A stretch of 7,697 bases of DNA. Origin: an uncultured Anaerolineaceae bacterium (GTDB lineage: Bacteria > Chloroflexota > Anaerolineae > Anaerolineales > Anaerolineaceae). The notes beneath the pieces were generated by a model. The model worked only from the letters and a program-made list of their open reading frames with translations. It had not been told where the DNA came from and ran no database searches. This document shows, in pieces, positions 1 to 5,914 of the stretch (its first letter is position 1; each line of letters opens with the position of its first letter). The stretch spans positions 1 through 7,697 of the forward strand of contig CALESS010000450.1 of assembly GCA_937907495.1 (NCBI GenBank). Direction: 5' to 3'. A program made the position numbers and the translations under genes.

Positions 1-366
1 TTTCCATACTTCCTTCTCCAGGTTCCAGTCACCCGTTTTAATCATGTTGATTTGACCGGTGGCAAGCCGCCGCAGCATGGTTGCCCGCTGGCTTTCAGCA
101 ATCTCTCCGATTTTGGCCAGGCAATGTTCAAATGCAGCCAGGGCTTGCTCATTTTCTCCCAGGGCGCGCAGAATGAGGCCGAGGGTGTAGTAATGATCCA
201 CGTTCGCTTCGAGGGAGAGAGCGGTTTCCAGGTCCGCTTTCGCTTCGGCATATTGCTGCCGGGAAAAGTAGAGCCAGCCGCGCCGGGCAAACTCTGCCGC
301 GCTGGAAGGCGTCAGGGTGGCGGGATTTGGCGGAGGTGGGGTGAAGATGATGGGGTCTTTAGCCAT
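1..366 (-). CDS. TPR-repeat protein, partial (C-terminus beyond left edge)
   Basis: The frame is open from the ATG at 366 to the window edge (122 codons, no stop), so only the N-terminal part is visible. Residues 1-20 are Pro-rich and probably flexible. Residues about 24-57 and 58-90 look like two tetratricopeptide repeats: the first has G30, Y33, Y39, A42 and A49, the second has L62-G63, A68-L69-G70, A75 and F79. TPRs are helical hairpins that bind partner proteins; no enzyme motif or signal peptide is seen. The start is supported by CGAGGAG just upstream, almost the same ribosome site as that of the ATPase gene at 1655. It is the sixth gene of the minus-strand set, 89 bases after the ATPase stop. 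A link to the ATPase is possible but is inferred only from position. Confidence 0.8.
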   Translation of the reverse strand, partial: MAKDPIIFTPPPPNPATLTPSSAAEFARRGWLYFSRQQYAEAKADLETALSLEANVDHYYTLGLILRALGENEQALAAFEHCLAKIGEIAESQRATMLRRLATGQINMIKTGDWNLEKEVWK

Positions 367-418
367 TTTCTCCTCGATAGGGTGGACGCTCGCTGAAGGG
401 GGCACCCGTCAGCAAGCC

Positions 419-427
419 ATTTTACCA
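419..427 (-). promoter_or_regulatory. possible internal extended -10 promoter for the TPR gene
   Basis: On the minus strand this reads TGGTAAAAT, which fits an extended -10 (TGn plus a hexamer close to TATAAT). It lies in the 89-base gap between the ATPase stop and the TPR start, the widest gap in the set, and would give a leader of about 45 bases. No clear -35 is visible. The match is short and could be chance. Confidence 0.25.
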
Positions 428-455
428 GCGATTGCCTGGCCGAAATGCAAACAGG

Positions 456-1655
456 TCAGCCAGCCTCGCCGGGAAGAAGTTCGTTAATCTTTGCCTGGAT
501 TTGCTGATCGTCTTGCAATTGGGATTTAAAATATCCCTGCATGAATTCGGAGCGGCGAAGACGAAGCGCCAGGGGCGCTAATTGTACCAGGTCGGCCACA
601 TCCACCTCCAGCCGGCCATCGGCTGCGGCCAGGGCGCGGGCGCTTTCAAACAGGGTGATCTCTGCCCGCAAGGAGTCAATTTCCAACTTCTGGATGAGCT
701 GAATGCCCACCTGGGCCACTTGGGCGGCGATTTTCACCTCCGGCAGAAGCTGGCGGGCCTGTTCAATTTCTGTGCGGGCCTGGGCGGTGACATCCGCGTA
801 GCTGGCGGTGAATAGAGGAGGGTTGGCCTGGAATTGGCGCACGCGTTGATAGGCTTCCAACCGCTCGGCGGGTTCCGTCAGACCGCGGACGAGGATGCGC
901 AGGCCGAAGCGATCCAGAATCTGGGGCCGCAAGTTCCCTTCTTCAGGATTCATGGAGCCAATCAAGGTCAGGCGGGAACGAAAGGTGGCGGAGATCGGCC
1001 CCCGCCGTACGGTATACACCCCGAGGGCGGAGGCATCCAGAATGGCGTTGATAATATCATCCGCCAGCAGGTTGACTTCATCCACATAGAGCAGGTTTTT
1101 ATCGGCCTGGGATAGAAGGCCGCGTTTGAGACGCAAGCGGTCATGGATGGCTGCCCGGTCATCCAGGCCGCCAACCACATCTTCCAAGCGGGCGTTGAGC
1201 GGCAGTTCCACCAGGTTAACCGGAGTGGTGATCGTAAGGGGGTCGCCCATGGCGAATTTCCGGGCGCAATCCGGGCAGACAGCATCCATCCCGCCTGTTT
1301 CAATATCTTCTGGCAGGCAGCCATAAAAACAGGCGCTGCGCATCACCTGCGGGAGCAAGTGCAGCAGGCTGCGCACGGCGGTGGTTTTACCGGTGCCGCG
1401 CGGCCCGATGAGCAACACGCCCCCAATCGCCGGATTGATGACCGAAAGCAGGAGCGCCAGTTTCATCTCGGTTTGACCGACCAGCGCCAGGAAAGGAAAG
1501 GGACAGCTCTCTGCCAGGCCCGAATCTTCCCCCGCCGCGGCATGATCCACCCGGCCGGAAACCATATCCACCAACTCACGCAACGAGCGTGGGCTGTTGG
1601 GGGCGGCAGGCGGTTGGCTGGTGTTGCTTTCCGGGTCAGCAGGCGGTTGGGACAA
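456..1655 (-). CDS. magnesium chelatase subunit I (BchI/ChlI)-like AAA+ ATPase
   Basis: This 399-residue AAA+ protein closely resembles BchI/ChlI, the ATPase ring subunit of Mg-chelatase. Visible motifs: Walker A GPRGTGKT at 84-91, Walker B LLYVDE at 188-193, the sensor-1 region LIGSMNPEEG at 231-240, an arginine-finger region DRFGLR at 248-253, and a sensor-2-type arginine near 330. The PVNLVELPLNA and EDVVGG segments at 145-163 match the BchI-type insert. Residues 1-50 are a low-complexity Pro/Ala/Ser extension. C109, C113, C127 and C130 (CX3C and CX2C) could bind a metal; that is inference. The start is TTG at 1655, preceded by CGAGGAG; the next Met is residue 31. No bchD, bchH or other tetrapyrrole gene lies nearby, so chlorophyll synthesis should not be assumed. 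It could act as a MoxR-like chaperone or metal-insertion ATPase. It begins 17 bases after the GtrA gene. Confidence 0.88.
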   Translation of the reverse strand: MSQPPADPESNTSQPPAAPNSPRSLRELVDMVSGRVDHAAAGEDSGLAESCPFPFLALVGQTEMKLALLLSVINPAIGGVLLIGPRGTGKTTAVRSLLHLLPQVMRSACFYGCLPEDIETGGMDAVCPDCARKFAMGDPLTITTPVNLVELPLNARLEDVVGGLDDRAAIHDRLRLKRGLLSQADKNLLYVDEVNLLADDIINAILDASALGVYTVRRGPISATFRSRLTLIGSMNPEEGNLRPQILDRFGLRILVRGLTEPAERLEAYQRVRQFQANPPLFTASYADVTAQARTEIEQARQLLPEVKIAAQVAQVGIQLIQKLEIDSLRAEITLFESARALAAADGRLEVDVADLVQLAPLALRLRRSEFMQGYFKSQLQDDQQIQAKINELLPGEAG

Positions 1656-1672
1656 TTTTCTCCTCGGGTTAA

Positions 1673-2116
1673 TTATTTGACATCATTATACGTCCAATAC
1701 CGGTTGGCAATGAAGTTCCACATCATCACCACCAGCACGGCGATGGCGAGAGCGATATTGTGCCCCAGGAAGGTGGGGGAGAGGAAGAAATCCGGCAGCG
1801 ATTGGGCAGCCAGGCCGGCGATCCAATTTTCCAGCCAGGCAAACAGGGGAGTGCGAATGCCCAGGCCAACCAGGGAGACGACGATGAATTGAAAAACCTG
1901 CCGGCCAAGGGGCTTGGAACGCGAATCCGGATAAGTCCAAAAACGGTTCAGGGTAAAGTTGGAAATTACCGCGCACAGGAAAGAAACCACACTGGCCCAA
2001 ACAGCCGGCAAGATGTGGGTGGTGGCCAACAGATTGAAAACACCAAAATCAACCACGGCGCCAATAGCGCCAACAACGGCAAAGCGCAGAAATCGTCCCC
2101 GTTCTTTTGCGTTCAA
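1673..2116 (-). CDS. GtrA family membrane protein
   Basis: A 147-residue membrane protein with four hydrophobic segments at about 10-31, 37-55, 74-95 and 118-138. This is the size and layout of the GtrA family, small proteins thought to help move polyprenyl-linked sugars across the inner membrane for O-antigen, arabinogalactan or glycoprotein assembly. The N-terminal RFAVVGAIGAVVDFGVF is typical. Both halves end in a matching motif, NFTLNRFWTY at 53-62 and NFIANRYWTY at 134-143, which points to an old internal duplication seen across the family. The start is TTG at 2116, two bases after the stop of the SDR gene, with an AGGA inside that gene's end; translation is probably coupled. No glycosyltransferase is adjacent in this window, so its sugar substrate cannot be named. 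The neighbouring nucleotide-sugar enzyme agrees with a role in envelope glycans. Confidence 0.9.
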   Translation of the reverse strand: MNAKERGRFLRFAVVGAIGAVVDFGVFNLLATTHILPAVWASVVSFLCAVISNFTLNRFWTYPDSRSKPLGRQVFQFIVVSLVGLGIRTPLFAWLENWIAGLAAQSLPDFFLSPTFLGHNIALAIAVLVVMMWNFIANRYWTYNDVK

Positions 2117-2118
2117 GC

Positions 2119-3075
2119 TTAAATTCCTAACTGTTCTTTGAAATACGGGATCGTCCGTTGGATGCCTTCTTCCAGTTGGACGAGGGGCTGCCAGTGGAGG
2201 ATGGTCTGGGCACGGGTGATATCCGGGCGGCGGCGCTGGGGGTCATCCCCCAGGCGCTGGGCAGGTTTATGGATAACACCGGCGGGGTTCTCCACCAGGC
2301 GGTTGATGGTCTCCGCAAATTGCAGGATGGACATTTCCACCGGGTTGCCTATGTTGACCGGGTCGTGCTCTGCAGACAATAGAAGCCGGTAGATGCCTTC
2401 CACCAGGTCGCTGACATAGCAAAAGGAACGGGTCTGGCTGCCATCGCCATAGATGGTGAGTGGTTCGCCGCGCAGGGCTTGCTGGATGAAATTGGGAACC
2501 ACCCGGCCATCATCCAGGCGCATGCGCGGGCCATAGGTGTTGAATATGCGGACAATCCGGGTATCCATGCCGTGGGTGCGGTGGTAGGCCATGGTGAGGG
2601 CCTCTGCGAAGCGTTTGGCTTCATCGTACACGGAGCGGATGCCGATAGGATCGCAATGGCCCCAGTAAGTCTCCTTTTGGGGATGCTCGAGCGGGTCACC
2701 ATAGATTTCGCTGGTGGAGGCAAGGAGAAAGCGGGCCTGGTGGGAGCGGGCCAGTCCGAGGCTGTTGTGCGTGCCAAGCGCACCGGCTTTCATGGTCTGA
2801 ATGGGCAGGTTGGTGTATCCGTAGGGAGAGGCCGGGTTGGGGCTGGCAGGGGACGCAAAATGCATCACGGCATCCACATGACCGGGGACAAAAATAAAAT
2901 CGGAAACATCATGCCGGATGAACTCAAAGGCCGCATTCCCGGTCAGGTGGGCCAGGTTTTGCGGGTTGCCCGTGACGAAGTTATCCATCCCCACCACCTG
3001 ATGGCCTTCCTTCAGCAGTCGTTCACAAAGATGCGAACCAAGAAAACCAGCGGCTCCGGTGATTAATATGCGCAT
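2119..3075 (-). CDS. UDP-glucuronate decarboxylase-like extended SDR (NAD-dependent sugar epimerase/dehydratase family)
   Basis: A 318-residue cytoplasmic enzyme of the extended short-chain dehydrogenase family. It has the NAD-binding GAAGFLG at 7-13, an acidic D31 after strand 2 that suits NAD over [12 protein letters not shown] at 121-128, the YxxxK pair Y150/K154, and [10 protein letters not shown] at 176-185 followed by DGRVVPNFI and TRSFCYV. This combination is characteristic of UDP-glucuronate decarboxylase (UXS), which converts UDP-glucuronate to UDP-xylose and CO2 using bound NAD. The length fits bacterial UXS. A related UDP-sugar epimerase or dehydratase is the main alternative. The ATG at 3075 is chosen over an in-frame TTG at 3081 because AGGG lies seven bases upstream and the product then starts directly with the beta-strand MRILITG. 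It lies 12 bases after the large lipoprotein gene and is followed at once by gtrA, suggesting supply of a sugar for surface glycans. Confidence 0.87.
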   Translation of the reverse strand: MRILITGAAGFLGSHLCERLLKEGHQVVGMDNFVTGNPQNLAHLTGNAAFEFIRHDVSDFIFVPGHVDAVMHFASPASPNPASPYGYTNLPIQTMKAGALGTHNSLGLARSHQARFLLASTSEIYGDPLEHPQKETYWGHCDPIGIRSVYDEAKRFAEALTMAYHRTHGMDTRIVRIFNTYGPRMRLDDGRVVPNFIQQALRGEPLTIYGDGSQTRSFCYVSDLVEGIYRLLLSAEHDPVNIGNPVEMSILQFAETINRLVENPAGVIHKPAQRLGDDPQRRRPDITRAQTILHWQPLVQLEEGIQRTIPYFKEQLGI

Positions 3076-3087
3076 GTACAATCCCTT

Positions 3088-4707
3088 TCACTTCCAACAA
3101 ATTTGGGTCAGCAGACCATCACCGGTAATTTGTGAACTTTCACCTGTGGTTGGGTTGATGATGTAAAGGTTCCCCTGGTAGATGACGGCCAAAAAAGCTT
3201 CACCCGCGGATGTGGGCGGAGACCAAACCACTTTCTGGGGGTCGAGGCCGGGGGAATCCTCCGGTGGGAAGATGCCGCGCTGGTTGGAGCCATCCTGTTC
3301 CATGAGCCAAAGGCGGTAGCGGGAATCCGCACTCTGGCGGGGAAAAATCGCCCGCAGATAGGCAACCGTGAAGCGTTCCTGGCTATCCGGAGGAGAGATT
3401 ACCGGGTAAGTAAACATCCCGGTTTCCAGGGCCAGTTCCACCCGGCGGGCGGGTTCCAGGGTGAGAACGGAGAGGTTGAACAATTCGGAGGTTTCAGGTT
3501 CCCCAAGTCCCTTTTCATTGGGGTGGGTGACAGGATAGATCATTTGTGAATCAGGTGACCAGGCAGCACCGGGTACCCAGGCCCAGTTGCTGCGGGTGTT
3601 ATAGGGAGTGATCTCCAGCAGGGGCAGCAGGCTGCCTTCTTCGAGATCCACCAGGCCGATGGAGTCGGAGCGGGCATAGAGCAAGGATTGGCCGTTGGGG
3701 GAGAATTCGAAGTAGGTTCCCCACCAGCCATACAAACCTCCCGAGGCCGGGGCGAGCAGCTCTTCGGCAGGGGCGAGATTACCGGCGGTGGTAAAAGTGA
3801 CCCGATAGAGGTCATTATTTGCCTGCCAGCCCGGGGCAGCAGATCGAGGTTCAACAGTGGAATAGATGACCGTGTTGGCTTTGCCGGGCAACCAATCGGC
3901 AAAGAAGATGACGTTACTGACCTTTAAGTTATAGGTGCGGATGGGATCCACCGAGAGGTTGGCTGCCCAAAGCTGGTTGATTTCAACCGCCGGATCTTTG
4001 CTGCTGGCGCGCGTGTAGAGCAGCCATTTTCCATTCTCCGAGAGGCGCAGGATGCGACCATCCAGGTCGCCGGTGGTAATGAGAGGAGTGCGCTGGGCGG
4101 TCGAGTTTTCCATCATCCAGGCATTGCCGGCGGTAAGGTAGATCAACTTGCCCGGAATTTCCTGGGAAGTGAAGGGGGTCTTGATGCCTACCATGATGAT
4201 TTCAGGTTTCGGCTCTATAAGGACCGTGGTTTTGACGACCGAGCGGGAAACTTGCTGGTCGTTCTCAAACACCAGGCGATAGGTGGTCTGCTCGGTGCCG
4301 TTCTCTCCGGATTGGATGAGGAGGGTCTGACCTTCTGGCAGGGATTCGTTGCGCACCTTCTGCTGGGAGAAGGGGATGATATTCTCTTCGAGTTCAAATT
4401 CTTCCCGCACCCGCAGAATGAAAATGTTCAGGGGTTCGGTGATGGCGGTGTAACCGGGGGGGGACACTTCGTCCAGGTTGCCCAGGGTCACACCAGCAGC
4501 TTCGAGGGCACGCTGGACATTGGAACCAGCGGGCACATTTTCTTCGAGAACTTGTCCATCCACCTGGATTTGTACCGGGAAGGTAAAGGAGGGGGCCGGG
4601 GTGGAATTGACGCAGCCTGCCAGGGCAGCCCAGGTCAACAGGCTGGAGAGCACCACCCATAACCAGGGGCGGCGGGGTTTAAGGATGGATTCGGGGGGAA
4701 TGGTCAT
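3088..4707 (-). CDS. lipoprotein with DUF348-like, G5 and TolB-like beta-propeller regions
   Basis: A 539-residue exported protein. Residues 11-31 form a signal peptide (PRRPWLW, then a hydrophobic stretch) ending in the lipobox LAGC, with C32 as the expected lipidated residue. Residues about 43-100 look like the ubiquitin-like DUF348 domain found before G5 in YabE/Rpf-type cell-wall proteins (VDGQVLEENVPAGSNVQRAL, then GVTLGNLDEV). About 100-175 fit a G5 domain, a beta-rich module linked to binding amino-sugar polymers or wall material. From 185 to the end, repeated blade motifs such as LSENGKWLLYTR, FSPNGQSLLYAR and AWSPDSQMIYPV are typical of TolB/PD40 propellers. The protein probably sits on the outer face of the membrane and binds polysaccharide or protein; no catalytic motif is visible. 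The ATG start lacks a clear Shine-Dalgarno. It follows the small lipoprotein gene by 27 bases. Confidence 0.82.
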   Translation of the reverse strand: MTIPPESILKPRRPWLWVVLSSLLTWAALAGCVNSTPAPSFTFPVQIQVDGQVLEENVPAGSNVQRALEAAGVTLGNLDEVSPPGYTAITEPLNIFILRVREEFELEENIIPFSQQKVRNESLPEGQTLLIQSGENGTEQTTYRLVFENDQQVSRSVVKTTVLIEPKPEIIMVGIKTPFTSQEIPGKLIYLTAGNAWMMENSTAQRTPLITTGDLDGRILRLSENGKWLLYTRASSKDPAVEINQLWAANLSVDPIRTYNLKVSNVIFFADWLPGKANTVIYSTVEPRSAAPGWQANNDLYRVTFTTAGNLAPAEELLAPASGGLYGWWGTYFEFSPNGQSLLYARSDSIGLVDLEEGSLLPLLEITPYNTRSNWAWVPGAAWSPDSQMIYPVTHPNEKGLGEPETSELFNLSVLTLEPARRVELALETGMFTYPVISPPDSQERFTVAYLRAIFPRQSADSRYRLWLMEQDGSNQRGIFPPEDSPGLDPQKVVWSPPTSAGEAFLAVIYQGNLYIINPTTGESSQITGDGLLTQICWK

Positions 4708-4734
4708 GGGTTCGGATATTTCAGGTATAATCGG

Positions 4735-5295
4735 TTACGAGTTCTGCTGGAGGGTCACGACCATTAACCCATCCATGATGGATAGATCGAGGATGCGTAA
4801 TTGCTGTGGATTGGAGCCAAAACCATCCTGGATGGCTCTCTCGATCATTCCCATCAGAAAATCCGATAGGGAAGCCGGGACGGGGATCGGCCCAAAGTTT
4901 GCAGACTCGATTGAAACGATGGGAGCGCCTTGTGGATCGAGGCTGACACCAACCACCACTTTCACATTGGCCGTCACCAGCGATACGCCGGCTGTGCCAT
5001 AGATTTCAACCTTGCCATCTTGAAGGATGACCTGTGGATTAGCGAAGGGAGCATCCGGCTGCTCATCAATTTTTTGAGAGAGGTAGGATGTGACTTGTTG
5101 TTCATCCACAGTGATGACCGCGGTTCGGGTCTCCGGGGTGATGGCAATGGATGTGGCCAGTGAATAAGCCAAAGCCGTGGGTTCCAGGGTGGGGTAGGGG
5201 GTTCCTGCCGCCTGGGGTCCACCGAGGCTGCAAGCCAGGCTGATAAAGGTGAGAAGGGTTAGGGCAATAAGCGTGTTGATGAACCGTTTGTTCAT
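4735..5295 (-). CDS. small putative lipoprotein of unknown function
   Basis: A 186-residue exported protein that I do not recognise by family. Residues 1-22 form a signal peptide: MNKRF, a hydrophobic core, then ISLAC, where C22 could be the lipid anchor. The lipobox is imperfect because Ser, not Leu, is at -3. A Pro/Thr-rich linker follows (about 25-40). The rest, from about 60, looks like a compact alpha/beta domain: VDEQQVTSYL, then VEIYGTAGVS with alternating hydrophobic strands, then LSDFLMGMIERAIQDGF. The pattern loosely resembles lipid-binding folds such as DUF2140 (YpmS) or DUF2993, but this is a weak guess. The ATG at 5295 is chosen because AGGA lies eight bases upstream and the signal peptide begins there; the longer open frame to 5355 would run past the promoter. 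It is the first gene of the six-gene minus-strand set. Confidence 0.78.
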   Translation of the reverse strand: MNKRFINTLIALTLLTFISLACSLGGPQAAGTPYPTLEPTALAYSLATSIAITPETRTAVITVDEQQVTSYLSQKIDEQPDAPFANPQVILQDGKVEIYGTAGVSLVTANVKVVVGVSLDPQGAPIVSIESANFGPIPVPASLSDFLMGMIERAIQDGFGSNPQQLRILDLSIMDGLMVVTLQQNS

Positions 5296-5303
5296 TGATT
5301 TTA

Positions 5304-5334
5304 TCCTGTAGGTTAAGGTAACTGGGTTATTATA
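5304..5334 (-). promoter_or_regulatory. extended -10 promoter and ribosome site for the six-gene minus-strand set
   Basis: On the minus strand the TGC before 5334 plus TATAAT at 5334-5329 gives a perfect extended -10 (TGnTATAAT). Transcription would start near 5322, leaving a leader of about 27 bases that holds AGGA at 5307-5304, eight bases before the ATG at 5295. A -35 match is poor (TTGGCT at 15-base spacing), which is normal for extended -10 promoters. The element overlaps the start codon of the divergent scpB gene. Confidence 0.55.
5328..5333 (+). promoter_or_regulatory. possible -10 of a leaderless scpB transcript
   Basis: TATTAT ends three bases before the scpB ATG at 5337. A start site six or seven bases downstream would fall at or just inside the start codon, so the mRNA would have little or no leader. 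This would agree with the absence of any Shine-Dalgarno before scpB. No good -35 is visible, and the same bases form the divergent TATAAT, so the match may be a by-product of that element. Confidence 0.25.
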
Positions 5335-5336
5335 GC

Positions 5337-5903
5337 ATGAGTGATGAACAGCCAATTATTGGGATTGAGGAATTACCTGCCGCGCTGGAAGCGTTGTTAT
5401 TTATTGCCAGCGGAGCGGTGAGCAGCGCACAACTGGCCGAAGCGTTGGGTTACCCCAGCGCAGACGTGGAAAGCGCGCTGGCTGAATTGGATTTACTCTA
5501 CCAGGCGGGGCGGGGGTTACGCCTGCAATGGCATAACGGCCGGGTGCAGGTGACGAGTGCCCCGCAGTTCGCACCCCTGGTGGAAAAATTCCTGGGTTTG
5601 GAAGCCACAGCCCGCTTAAGCCGGGCTTCTTTGGAAGCGCTGGCGATTGTGGCCTACCGGCAGCCCATCACCCGGCCAGCGATTGACTCCATCCGCGGGG
5701 TGAACAGTGACGGCGTCATGAAGAGCCTGCTTTCGAAAGGCCTGATTCAGGAGATTGGCCGGGCGGAAGGCCCTGGGCGGCCCATTCTGTATGGCACCAC
5801 CAGTGATTTTCTGCAGCATTTTGGCCTGGGCCGGTTGGAGGAGCTACCTCCATACGAAACCGCTGAGGCGGAAGAACCAGCGCAGGAATTGTTAAAGGAT
5901 TAG
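5337..5903 (+). CDS. scpB: segregation and condensation protein B
   Basis: ScpB is the winged-helix kleisin-interacting subunit of the bacterial Smc-ScpAB condensin, which compacts and helps segregate the chromosome. The 188-residue length is normal. The N-terminal winged helix (about 13-88) starts with LPAALEALLFIASGAVSS. The second (about 92-170) contains the family hallmarks LAIVAYRQPITRPAID, IRGVNSDGV, LLSKGLI, GRPILYGTT and FLQHFGL. The C-terminus is acidic. The ATG at 5337 has no Shine-Dalgarno; it lies only 41 bases from the divergent lipoprotein start. scpA, often directly upstream in other bacteria, is absent here. The next gene is an RluB-type synthase, a pairing also common in Firmicutes. 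Confidence 0.96.
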   Translation: MSDEQPIIGIEELPAALEALLFIASGAVSSAQLAEALGYPSADVESALAELDLLYQAGRGLRLQWHNGRVQVTSAPQFAPLVEKFLGLEATARLSRASLEALAIVAYRQPITRPAIDSIRGVNSDGVMKSLLSKGLIQEIGRAEGPGRPILYGTTSDFLQHFGLGRLEELPPYETAEAEEPAQELLKD

Positions 5904-5914
5904 TGAGGATTGGT

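Noticed and set aside
42..290. 82-codon open frame on the minus strand
   Set aside because: It is out of frame with the TPR gene, which is open through the left edge, has a ribosome site and shows TPR residues.
1143..1892. 249-codon open frame on the plus strand
   Set aside because: It lies antisense to the ATPase and GtrA genes, crosses their boundary, and its product is low-complexity with no domain pattern; the opposite strand has clear family motifs.
2479..3066. 195-codon open frame on the plus strand
   Set aside because: It is the antisense shadow of the UXS-like gene, whose catalytic motifs are plain on the minus strand.
4726..4731. TATAAT on the plus strand
   Set aside because: No -35 at a proper distance and no plus-strand gene until 5337; likely chance.
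5903..5914. GTG at 5903 as the pseudouridine synthase start
   Set aside because: The ATG at 5915 has a better spaced GAGGA and matches the usual MEER start of the family.
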